Assembly (NCBI GenBank): GCA_030608245.1
Contig: JAUWEO010000101.1
Span: forward strand, 1 to 6,650
DNA from: Candidatus Latescibacterota bacterium
Lineage (GTDB): Bacteria; Latescibacterota; MVCY01
Reading direction: 5' to 3'
Length of the DNA: 6,650 bases
Part shown: positions 1 through 5,976 of the stretch, piece by piece
How the letters are laid out: each line of letters opens with the position of its first letter
Position numbering within the stretch: the stretch's first letter is position 1
Notes under the pieces: model-generated
Told to the model about the DNA's origin: nothing
Databases searched by the model: none
The model's input: the letters and a program-made list of their open reading frames with translations, nothing else
Made by a program: the position numbers and the translations under genes

Positions 1-346
1 GAGACGTTTTGAGAACTTGCCCAGACGCAGTCTTTATGTCTTTTATAACCAGATAACCAAGCCGATTCGGAGCGTTAGGACTGCCTTTGAGCATTCCTTG
101 AACAGAGCAGGCATTGGGGATTTTCACTTCCACGATCTCAGGCATACCTTCGCCTCCAATCTGGTTATGGCTGGTGTGGATCTCGCTACAGCAAAAGAAC
201 TGCCTGGACATAAGTCCACAGAGATGACCATGAGATATTCTCACCCTTCTCCGTCGCATAAAAGAGAAGCTGTCGAACACCTGGATAATCAGATGGACAC
301 CAATATGGACACCGGCCTCAGATTGGTGGATCAGGCACTTGCGTAA
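1..346 (+). CDS. Tyrosine recombinase (phage-type integrase), C-terminal part only
   Basis: This is the catalytic C-terminal end of a tyrosine site-specific recombinase, the enzyme class that integrates and excises phages and genomic islands. The reading frame is open back to the left edge (codons from position 2), so the gene starts outside the window; the TTG at 17 is not a credible start because typical integrase sequence surrounds it. Visible motifs are HDLRH (His 131-133, Arg 140-142), the third box GHKS (His 209-211) and the nucleophile Tyr in MRYSH (236-238). The first catalytic Arg must lie upstream. The usual LGH box reads PGH here (Pro at 203-205), which might weaken the enzyme. The tail holds a short MDTN-MDTG repeat coded by two atggacacc copies (293-301, 305-313). 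It ends 19 bases before a tRNA-Leu gene. Whether it belongs to a live element or is a remnant cannot be judged from this fragment. Confidence 0.9.
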   Translation, partial: RRFENLPRRSLYVFYNQITKPIRSVRTAFEHSLNRAGIGDFHFHDLRHTFASNLVMAGVDLATAKELPGHKSTEMTMRYSHPSPSHKREAVEHLDNQMDTNMDTGLRLVDQALA

Positions 347-365
347 GTCCTTGATATTATTTAAC

Positions 366-452
366 GCCGAAGTGGCGGAACTGGCAGACGCACTGGATTC
401 AAAATCCAGCGGCCCTCGGGCTGTGAGGGTTCAACTCCCTCCTTCGGCACCA
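366..452 (+). tRNA. tRNA-Leu (anticodon CAA), complete with encoded CCA
   Basis: This is a full 87-base class II tRNA reading the UUG leucine codon. The acceptor stem gccgaag (366-372) pairs with cttcggc (442-448), followed by discriminator A449 and an encoded CCA (450-452). The anticodon stem ctgga/tccag (393-397, 405-409) encloses the loop ttcaaaa, giving anticodon CAA at 400-402. A long variable arm (410-424, with gccc/gggc pairing) is typical of leucine tRNAs. The T arm is gaggg-ttcaact-ccctc (425-441). It is followed 20 bases later by an intrinsic terminator. No convincing promoter is visible in the 19 bases separating it from the integrase gene, so it may be read from further upstream. 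Confidence 0.97.
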
Positions 453-472
453 TATTCAGAATATTGTGGGAC

Positions 473-497
473 AGCGAGATTTCGATCTCGCTTTTTT
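473..497 (+). terminator. Intrinsic terminator after tRNA-Leu
   Basis: A perfect 8-bp stem (agcgagat 473-480 with atctcgct 485-492) closes on a TTCG loop and runs directly into six T residues (492-497). This is the classic Rho-independent form and would end the tRNA transcript 20 bases past its CCA. It overlaps the most upstream possible start (GTG at 466) of the next gene, which is a reason to place that start downstream at 508. Confidence 0.85.
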
Positions 498-503
498 GAA
501 AGG
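498..503 (+). promoter_or_regulatory. Probable ribosome binding site of the DUF374 gene
   Basis: The purine-rich gaaagg lies four bases before GTG 508 and begins right after the terminator T-run. It is a moderate match and spacing, but it is better than anything before the GTG at 466 or TTG at 496, so it decides the start chosen for the gene. Confidence 0.5.
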
Positions 504-507
504 CGCT

Positions 508-1158
508 GTGAAACAGAGAGTCTGGCTGTTCCTGTGTGCAGGCTTGGCATGGTTGGCTCTGGTGGTTATTGGCGCTACCCTCCGTCTTGAGGTGGTAGGG
601 GGGCAATTTCACCGTCAGATGCTCTGCCGTGGTGACGGCTTTATCTATGCCCTCTGGCATGGGAGAATGTTCCTGCCTCTCTGCTTTATCCGACACCCGA
701 AGATCACCGTGTTGGTTAGCCAGCACCGCGATGGGGAACTGCTGAAGTGGATTCTAACCAGATTGGGATATAAGACGGTCCGAGGTTCCACCACTTCTGG
801 AGGGGGCAAAGTATTAAGAGAATTCTTATTCCAGTCCAGAAAAGGAACTTTCCTTGCCGTCACTCCAGACGGCCCGAAAGGACCAGCTAAGAAGGTTCAA
901 CCCGGAGTGATCTTTTTGGCCCAACGGACAGGCATGCCCATCCTGCCGGCGAGCGGAGCAGCACGGAAGAGAAGATTCTTCACAAGCTGGGACAGGTTTA
1001 TGCTGCCGTTGCCATTTTCTAAATCCGTTCTTGTCTTTGGGCCGCCAATCTTTGTCAAACCCAGTCTGACCGAAACGGAATTCCCCCAGGAATGTCTGAA
1101 TTTAGAGAGAAGCCTGAACGAGATTACTGAATTGGCAGAAAGGGTGTGTCAGGGATAG
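508..1158 (+). CDS. lpxJ: DUF374 lysophospholipid acyltransferase-family protein, probable lipid A late acyltransferase (LpxJ-like)
   Basis: Predicted inner-membrane acyltransferase of the DUF374 family, 216 residues from GTG 508. Numbering from this start, a hydrophobic N-terminal segment spans about 5-24, followed by family blocks WHG (50-52), SQHRDGE (71-77), VRGSTTSGG (91-99) and TPDGPKGP (119-126). The HRDGE block stands where related acyltransferases have their H-x4-D site. Known of the family: LpxJ, described in Helicobacter and relatives, is a DUF374 enzyme that adds a secondary acyl chain to lipid A precursors and replaces the canonical LpxL/LpxM type. Placement directly ahead of kdtA and lpxK supports the same job here, but the acyl donor and position cannot be read from sequence. 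An in-frame GTG at 466 would add 14 residues, but those codons overlap the tRNA terminator hairpin, so 508 is preferred. The DUF374 assignment is firm; the LpxJ role is inferred. Confidence 0.85.
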   Translation: MKQRVWLFLCAGLAWLALVVIGATLRLEVVGGQFHRQMLCRGDGFIYALWHGRMFLPLCFIRHPKITVLVSQHRDGELLKWILTRLGYKTVRGSTTSGGGKVLREFLFQSRKGTFLAVTPDGPKGPAKKVQPGVIFLAQRTGMPILPASGAARKRRFFTSWDRFMLPLPFSKSVLVFGPPIFVKPSLTETEFPQECLNLERSLNEITELAERVCQG

Positions 1159-1199
1159 CGAGACGGATTTGTAGAGGCCCTTTGCCAATTACCCGGAAA

Positions 1200-2444
1200 A
1201 TGTTATTAATTTACAATATCTTAGCTACAATTTCGTTCGTAGTGGGCCTTCCTTCGCTGCTGATAATGCTCTTTCGCAGAGAGCATAGGCTGGGGGAGAG
1301 ACTCGGCCTGGGGTTCAAGGAGAGATTTGCCCCGTTGAAAGGCAGAAAGCCCGTCTGGATTCACGCCGCCTCAGTGGGAGAGATCTCAGCCATCACCCCT
1401 TTGGTCTCTGTAGTCAAGGCCAGACGCCCCGAATTGCCCGTAGTGATCTCTGCTACCACGGTGACCGGACTAAAAAAGGCGAGACAAGTACTAAAAGAGG
1501 CAGATGTGTTCACCCTTCTGCCTTTCGACTTGATGTTTATCTTGTTTTATGTATTAGGGCAGGTTAGACCTAAGGTTTTATTACTAACCGAACTGGAGCT
1601 GTGGCCTAATCTGATCTGGGCGGCAGAAGCCTTAGGTTGCCGTCTTGCTGTGGTAAATGGAAGACTTTCCCCAAGAGGATTTTCACGCTGTCGGTTGATA
1701 AGAGGATTTGTGAGGAAGATATTAGGAAAGATTGATTTTTTCTGCCTCCAATCCGAGCTGGACAGAGAGCGATTTCTCCAGTTGGGAGTCTCGCCGGAGA
1801 AAACCGCAGTCACCGGCAGTCTCAAGTTCGATGTCTCTTTGGGAAAGCATGTCAAATTGCCGTTTTTGGCGGATCGTCAGGTAATTGTGGCCGGGAGCAC
1901 CAGAGAAGGCGAGGAGAAGATTCTAATAGAAGCCTTTGCTGAACTTCGCCGGGATTTCGAGCATCTGCTGCTGGTTTTAGCCCCCAGACATCTGAACCGG
2001 GTTCCTGAGGTGGAGGTACTTGCTTCTGGGGCGGGTTTGACGGTGGCCAGAAAAAGCCGGCTGAAATCTGCCGACCAGGAGGTGGACATTGTCGTTTTGG
2101 ATACTATGGGAGAACTGTCCTCAGTATATGCCTCTGCCCAAGTGGCCTTTGTGGGAGGCAGTCTGGTGCCGGTAGGAGGTCATAATCCTCTCGAGCCGGC
2201 CGCCTGGGGAGTTCCTGTCCTTTTTGGCCCGTATATGGAGCAGCAGGGAGCAGCGGCCCTGTTGGAAAAAGGCGCCGCCTTTCAGGTAGAACAGGCCGAC
2301 CAACTGGCTCAGACCGTAGCGCAATTGTTAAAAGACCCTTCAAAGAGAGAAGCTGCCGGCAGCCGGGGAAAAAGGGTAGTTCAGGGAAGAAAGGGCACTG
2401 CCAGTGTTACCGTTGAGCTCTTGATGAAAAATGGTATCATATGA
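1200..2444 (+). CDS. waaA: 3-deoxy-D-manno-octulosonic acid (Kdo) transferase
   Basis: WaaA (KdtA) is a GT30 glycosyltransferase that transfers Kdo from CMP-Kdo to lipid IVA at the cytoplasmic face of the inner membrane. From ATG 1200 it is 414 residues, close to the usual length of about 425. It begins with a membrane anchor (about 2-25) and then shows WIHAASVGE (53-61, with the conserved catalytic Glu at 61), TELELWPN (130-137), NGRLS (153-157), AGSTREGEE (231-239), LAPRH (260-264) and the C-terminal nucleotide-binding stretch around GGSLVPVGGHNPLEPA (319-334). The start is not certain: TTG 1182 has AGAGG (1173-1177) four bases ahead and would add six residues, while ATG 1200 gives the typical N-terminus but only weak Shine-Dalgarno support. 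The upstream gene ends 41 bases earlier, and the 3' end overlaps lpxK by 14 bases, suggesting coupled translation. Whether it adds one or more Kdo residues cannot be told. Confidence 0.96.
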   Translation: MLLIYNILATISFVVGLPSLLIMLFRREHRLGERLGLGFKERFAPLKGRKPVWIHAASVGEISAITPLVSVVKARRPELPVVISATTVTGLKKARQVLKEADVFTLLPFDLMFILFYVLGQVRPKVLLLTELELWPNLIWAAEALGCRLAVVNGRLSPRGFSRCRLIRGFVRKILGKIDFFCLQSELDRERFLQLGVSPEKTAVTGSLKFDVSLGKHVKLPFLADRQVIVAGSTREGEEKILIEAFAELRRDFEHLLLVLAPRHLNRVPEVEVLASGAGLTVARKSRLKSADQEVDIVVLDTMGELSSVYASAQVAFVGGSLVPVGGHNPLEPAAWGVPVLFGPYMEQQGAAALLEKGAAFQVEQADQLAQTVAQLLKDPSKREAAGSRGKRVVQGRKGTASVTVELLMKNGII

Positions 2445-3522
2445 AGAACTGTTTCGCAGGATAGTAAGTGATAAGAAAAATGTATTCTGCCTCACCTTGC
2501 TCCGCTATCTGCTGTGGGTTTGCTCTTTGATTTACGGACTTGCCGTCCGGCTGTGGCTTTTGGGCTACCGATGGAGACTGTTCCGGAGATCCTCTTTGAT
2601 ACCCAGGGTGATCTCCGTGGGGAACATCACCCTGGGTGGCACTGGGAAAACCCCCCTGGTGACCTTCCTCGCCGAACTCTTGGAAGTGAGAGGAAAGAGA
2701 GTTGCAGTTCTCAGCCGGGGATACAAACGGGAAGGCAAGGGGATAAATATCGTCTCTGACGGAAAAAAAATTCTCAGCAATCCCCAACAGGCCGGAGACG
2801 AGCCTTACCTTTTAGCAAGGAACTTGAATACCATTCCGGTGATAGTGGGAAAAGACAGGGTCCAGGCGGGCCGGTTAGCTGCCGCGAGGTTTACTCCCGA
2901 TATCTTCCTTCTTGACGACGGATTTCAATATCTGAGACTGAAACGAGACTTAGATATAGTGGTAATAGATGCTACCAACCCTTTTGGCAACGGACATCTC
3001 CTGCCCAGAGGTATTCTGCGAGAGCCTTTGAACAGCCTTGAAAGAGCGCATTTATTCTGCCTGACTCGAGTAGATCGGGCGAGGGAATTGGGAGAACTGG
3101 AGAATCGACTCAACACCGTTAATCCTGAAACTCCAATCGTGGAATGTATCCACAGGCCCTGTTTTTTGCGGAAACTTCCTGATGGGCCTCAAGTGGGACT
3201 GGAAAGAGTTTCCGGTAGGAGAGTGGTTGCGTTCTCTGCGGTTGGCAATCCGGAGGGCTTTGAACAGAGTCTGGTGAAACTTGGAGCACAGTTGGTGGGG
3301 AGGATGCGGTTCAAAGACCACCATCGCTACAGTGTAAAGGATTTGGAACGAATAGCTCGGCTTGCCCAGAATTCTCAGGCCCAGATGATTGTCACTACCG
3401 GCAAGGACAGCGTTAATCTTCTTCAAAGCTCAATTTCCGATATCGAAATGTGGAGCTTAGAGATCGAGATTCAAGTGGTGAGGGGATTGAAATATCTGAA
3501 CGAGGCAATAGATCGACTTTAA
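2431..3522 (+). CDS. lpxK: Tetraacyldisaccharide 4'-kinase
   Basis: LpxK phosphorylates the 4' position of the tetraacyl disaccharide with ATP to form lipid IVA, the acceptor used by WaaA. The 363-residue product has an N-terminal hydrophobic segment (about 20-45) that fits a membrane-bound kinase. The P-loop GGTGKTP lies at 69-75, SRGYKR at 95-100, GDEP at 122-125 (Asp123/Glu124 correspond to the catalytic pair known from the Aquifex enzyme), LLDDGFQY at 160-167, PRGILREP at 192-199 and DHH at 296-298. Two positions differ from the common form: the His that usually follows DDGFQ is Tyr, and the usual TTEKD reads TTGKD (322-326). The first ATG lies inside the end of waaA, so translation is probably coupled. 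The sequence coding for the P-loop also holds a perfect inverted repeat. The frame is intact throughout, including across an eight-A run at 2763-2770. Confidence 0.96.
   Translation: MVSYEELFRRIVSDKKNVFCLTLLRYLLWVCSLIYGLAVRLWLLGYRWRLFRRSSLIPRVISVGNITLGGTGKTPLVTFLAELLEVRGKRVAVLSRGYKREGKGINIVSDGKKILSNPQQAGDEPYLLARNLNTIPVIVGKDRVQAGRLAAARFTPDIFLLDDGFQYLRLKRDLDIVVIDATNPFGNGHLLPRGILREPLNSLERAHLFCLTRVDRARELGELENRLNTVNPETPIVECIHRPCFLRKLPDGPQVGLERVSGRRVVAFSAVGNPEGFEQSLVKLGAQLVGRMRFKDHHRYSVKDLERIARLAQNSQAQMIVTTGKDSVNLLQSSISDIEMWSLEIEIQVVRGLKYLNEAIDRL
2601..2637 (+). repeat. Perfect 12-bp inverted repeat inside lpxK
   Basis: The arm acccagggtgat (2601-2612) is the exact reverse complement of atcaccctgggt (2626-2637), with a 13-base loop between them. 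A flanking T2600/G2638 wobble could add one more pair in RNA. It falls over the codons leading into and through the start of the LpxK P-loop. No T-run follows, so it is not an intrinsic terminator. A function is not shown; it could act as an mRNA structure or be chance. Confidence 0.8.
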
Positions 3523-3528
3523 GTGCCT

Positions 3529-3533
3529 GGAGG
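3529..3533 (+). promoter_or_regulatory. Ribosome binding site of proA
   Basis: A perfect GGAGG stands six bases before ATG 3540, inside the 17-base gap after lpxK. It fixes the proA start at 3540 rather than at the in-frame codon at 3450, which lies inside lpxK and would add 30 residues unlike the family. Confidence 0.9.
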
Positions 3534-3539
3534 TATCTG

Positions 3540-4796
3540 ATGCAGATAGAAGAGTATGTAGCAGAGAAGGTTCGAACAGCCAAGGCAGCTTCTCGCCGAA
3601 TGGTTTCTCTTGCCACCCGAGTTAAAGATGAAGCCCTTTTGCGAATGGCGAGGGGGGTTGAAGACTCTGCTGAGTTGGTGAAACAGCAGAACGGCAGGGA
3701 TGTGGAGGCTGCCCGGCAGAAAGGGCTCTCTGGGGCAATGCTGGACCGGTTGCGGCTGAGCGACAAAAGGATCATCGGGATGGCCCAGGAACTGCGGGAG
3801 ATCGCCGCCCTGCCTGACCCTGTGGGTGCCCTGGAAGAGATGGTGAGACGTCCCAGCGGCATTCGGGTGGGCAAACTCAGAGTGCCCATCGGGGTGATAG
3901 GCATCATTTATGAATCCCGGCCTGATGTCACCGCCGATGCCGCCGGACTCTGTCTTAAAGCTGGAAACGCTGTTATCCTCCGCGGTGGCTCCGAGGCCAT
4001 CAATTCCAACATCTGCTTGGTGAAAATCCTCTCCGAAGCCGCCTGCTCTGCTGGGATGGCTGAACACGCTATCCAGTTGATTGAAACTACCGATAGAAAA
4101 GCGGTGACCGAGATGCTCAAGGCTGAGGAATGGATTGACCTGGTTATTCCCCGGGGCGGGAAAGAGTTGATCAAAACGGTAGTGGAACACTCTCGTATCC
4201 CGGTGATTAAGCACTACGAAGGGGTCTGCCACATCTATGTAGATGATGAAGCCGATTTGGAGATGGCCCAGAAACTCTGCTTCAATGCCAAGATTCAACG
4301 GCCCGGGGTCTGTAATGCAATGGAAACACTTCTGGTCAATGCCGAAGTCGCCAAGGACTTCATTCCCAGAATGCTTGAACAGTTTGCCCAGGTGGGAGTA
4401 GAGATCCGGGGCTGTCCCAGAACCAGAGAGATTGCCCCCAAGGTGAAAAAGGCAACCGAGGACGACTGGTACACCGAGTACCTTGATCTAATCCTTTCGG
4501 TGAAGGTTGTGGACAGCTTAGAGGAAGCGATTATCCACATTAGCCAGTATGGTTCGGCCCACACCGATGCCATCGTCACCCGGAATTACTTCAAGACCCA
4601 GCAGTTCATAACGGAGGTGGACTCTTCCTCGGTGATGGTCAACGCCTCCACCAGACTCTCCGATGGAGGTGTCTATGGTCTGGGTGCCGAGATCGGTATC
4701 TCCACCGATAAACTGCACGCCCGGGGGCCAATGGGGGTCAAAGATCTCACTACCTACAAATGGGTAGTTTACGGGGAAGGACAGATAAGAGAATAA
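3540..4796 (+). CDS. proA: Glutamate-5-semialdehyde dehydrogenase (gamma-glutamyl phosphate reductase)
   Basis: ProA reduces gamma-glutamyl phosphate with NADPH to glutamate-5-semialdehyde, the second step of proline synthesis, in the cytoplasm. The product has 418 residues, the normal family length. It belongs to the aldehyde dehydrogenase superfamily. Numbered from ATG 3540, GIIYESRPDVTADA (121-134), LRGGSEA (147-153), PRGGKEL (204-210), the catalytic Cys258 in RPGVCNA, YGSAHTDAIVT (337-347), NASTRLSDGG (368-377) and the region ending in LHARGPMG (about 392-399) are all present and look intact. The start is well set by GGAGG at 3529-3533. It follows lpxK by 17 bases and precedes hisI by 14. 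Its usual partner proB (glutamate 5-kinase) is not in the window, so the gene appears to ride in a mixed operon rather than a proline operon. Confidence 0.98.
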   Translation: MQIEEYVAEKVRTAKAASRRMVSLATRVKDEALLRMARGVEDSAELVKQQNGRDVEAARQKGLSGAMLDRLRLSDKRIIGMAQELREIAALPDPVGALEEMVRRPSGIRVGKLRVPIGVIGIIYESRPDVTADAAGLCLKAGNAVILRGGSEAINSNICLVKILSEAACSAGMAEHAIQLIETTDRKAVTEMLKAEEWIDLVIPRGGKELIKTVVEHSRIPVIKHYEGVCHIYVDDEADLEMAQKLCFNAKIQRPGVCNAMETLLVNAEVAKDFIPRMLEQFAQVGVEIRGCPRTREIAPKVKKATEDDWYTEYLDLILSVKVVDSLEEAIIHISQYGSAHTDAIVTRNYFKTQQFITEVDSSSVMVNASTRLSDGGVYGLGAEIGISTDKLHARGPMGVKDLTTYKWVVYGEGQIRE

Positions 4797-4810
4797 CCGG
4801 GGCAAGAAAA

Positions 4811-5152
4811 ATGAAGCTGGATGAGATAAAATTTAACGACCGGGGATTGGTGACAACGGTAGCCCAAGACTATCAGAACGGCCAAGTTCTGATGGTCGCC
4901 TATATGAACCGGGAGAGTTTGGAAAAGACCTTAGAAACAGGCAAAATGACCTACTGGAGTCGCAGCAGAGAATGTCTGTGGATCAAAGGGGAGACCTCGG
5001 GCAATTTCCAGTATGTGAAGGAATTTCGGACTGACTGTGACAGTGATGCCTTGCTGTTCAAGGTGGAACAGAAGGGCAATGCCTGTCACACCGACCATCG
5101 TTCCTGCTTTTACCGCCGTTACGACGGCAGCGAGTTTTCAGAAGAGCCTTAA
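4811..5152 (+). CDS. hisI: Phosphoribosyl-AMP cyclohydrolase
   Basis: HisI opens the adenine ring of phosphoribosyl-AMP, the third step of histidine synthesis. It is a zinc- and magnesium-dependent cytoplasmic enzyme. The 113-residue product is the stand-alone form, without the HisE pyrophosphohydrolase domain fused in many other bacteria. Visible motifs from ATG 4811 are VAYMN (29-33), YWSRSRECLWIKGETSGN (48-65), DCDSD (75-79, with Cys76 for zinc and the Asp residues for magnesium) and CHTDHRSC (92-99, giving the remaining zinc cysteines 92 and 99). The Gly that often follows CHT is Asp here. Starting at ATG 4811, 14 bases after proA, gives the standard N-terminus; the in-frame ATG at 4760 lies inside proA and is rejected. 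No clear Shine-Dalgarno sequence is seen, so translation may be coupled to proA. No other his genes are present in the window. Confidence 0.97.
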   Translation: MKLDEIKFNDRGLVTTVAQDYQNGQVLMVAYMNRESLEKTLETGKMTYWSRSRECLWIKGETSGNFQYVKEFRTDCDSDALLFKVEQKGNACHTDHRSCFYRRYDGSEFSEEP

Positions 5153-5175
5153 TTGTCCCAATTGTCCGCTTGATC

Positions 5176-5901
5176 ATGCCGTACGAACCTCGCACCTACC
5201 GCAACCTTTTCTCCGCCGGAGACTTGGTCTTCTTCAATGTGATTATTAAGGAGACAGACCTTGCCATTAAGGCGGAGAAAGACTTAAGTTCAAAGGCTGT
5301 TTTAGCCGTGCGTCGAGCGCGCCGCCAGATTGAGAGATACATTCAGCGACATCCGGAGTTCAAGACCGCGCTCAGACCCATTGAGGTGGATGAAGATGGG
5401 GGGGAGGTGCCCCGCGCGATGGCCGAAGCCGGGGCAAAGGCAGGAACCGGCCCTATGGCTGCAGTAGCAGGGGCAGTGGCTGAATATGCAGGTCGAAGCC
5501 TCCTGGAAGACTCCCAAGAGGTGGTTGTGGAGAACGGAGGTGATGTGTTCCTTCGCACGCTGAAAGGACGAACGATGGCCGTCTACGCCGGTAACTCCCC
5601 CTTGTCCGGTAAACTGGGTCTGAAAATTTTCCCCTCTGAATTTCCCTGGGGTATCTGTACCTCTTCAGGAACGGTAGGTCATTCCCTTAGCTTCGGCAAG
5701 GCCGATGCGGTGGTGGTGCTCTCAGATTCCACCCCTTTAGCCGATGCAGCCGCAACTGCAGCCTGCAACATAGTCAAACAGCAGCAAGACATCCAGGAGG
5801 CCTTGGATTTCGCCCAAAACATCCCCGCAGTGTTGGGAATCCTGGTGATCTTCGGGGATGAGCTGGGAGCCTGGGGAAAGGTGGAGCTGATAGAACTGTG
5901 A
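5176..5901 (+). CDS. UPF0280 family protein (ApbE-like fold, function unknown)
   Basis: A 241-residue member of UPF0280 (COG2122), a family found in archaea and some bacteria and related to the ApbE flavin transferases; no member has a settled function that I know of. Numbered from ATG 5176, the best blocks are AGTGPMAAVAGAVAE (89-103), ENGGDVFL (119-126), GICTSSGTVGHS (159-170), KADAVVVLS (175-183) and ADAAATAACN (189-198). The TSSG and ADAAATA blocks resemble ApbE's TSG and late ADA(x)TA regions, but the ApbE DPrTG segment between them is absent, so ordinary FMN transfer should not be assumed. There is no signal peptide or membrane segment, suggesting a cytoplasmic protein. The start is uncertain: TTG 5170 is also in frame and neither has a good Shine-Dalgarno. 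The gap after hisI is 23 bases and is mostly two tandem nine-base units. Position suggests co-transcription with hisI. Confidence 0.9.
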   Translation: MPYEPRTYRNLFSAGDLVFFNVIIKETDLAIKAEKDLSSKAVLAVRRARRQIERYIQRHPEFKTALRPIEVDEDGGEVPRAMAEAGAKAGTGPMAAVAGAVAEYAGRSLLEDSQEVVVENGGDVFLRTLKGRTMAVYAGNSPLSGKLGLKIFPSEFPWGICTSSGTVGHSLSFGKADAVVVLSDSTPLADAAATAACNIVKQQQDIQEALDFAQNIPAVLGILVIFGDELGAWGKVELIEL

Positions 5902-5965
5902 AGGCTAAGGGCCGATGCAACAAGAGAGTCAAAAACAGGATGTTTCTTCAATCTTTGGTTAATCG

Positions 5966-5971
5966 AGGAGG
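5966..5971 (+). promoter_or_regulatory. Ribosome binding site of eno
   Basis: AGGAGG lies five bases before ATG 5977, within a longer purine run (5965-5973). It is the strongest Shine-Dalgarno sequence in the window and fits the high expression expected of a glycolytic enzyme. Confidence 0.92.
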
Positions 5972-5976
5972 AGTAA

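Noticed and set aside
293..313. Direct repeat atggacacc twice at 12-base spacing as a possible att or regulatory repeat
   Set aside because: It is in frame within the integrase and encodes an MDTN-MDTG tail similar to what is seen in related integrases, so it is best explained as coding sequence.
355..360. TATTAT as a -10 box for tRNA-Leu
   Set aside because: It lies only five bases before the mature tRNA start and has no -35 match at proper spacing.
339..590. Open frame on the plus strand covering the tRNA (EVAELADALDSKSSG-like peptide)
   Set aside because: This peptide is the familiar false translation of a bacterial tRNA-Leu gene; the RNA explains the sequence fully.
575..599. Imperfect hairpin ctaccctc/gaggtggtag in the DUF374 gene
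   Set aside because: The stem needs a two-base bulge and lies in coding sequence with no T-run; no support for a function.
361..726. Minus-strand open frame ending in a KEGVEPSQPEG-like peptide
   Set aside because: It is the antisense translation of the tRNA plus the shadow of the DUF374 gene, a well-known annotation artefact.
2763..2770. Eight-A run in lpxK as a possible slippage or frameshift site
   Set aside because: The lpxK frame and its motifs continue intact on both sides, so there is no evidence for programmed slippage or a sequencing error.
3519..4298. Long minus-strand open frame (259 codons) opposite proA
   Set aside because: It lies entirely opposite an intact, well-conserved proA; the composition is low-complexity shadow sequence with no recognisable domain.
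5933..5945. Small hairpin aaaca-gga-tgttt after the UPF0280 gene as a terminator
   Set aside because: A five-pair, AT-rich stem without a following T-run is too weak to call a terminator.
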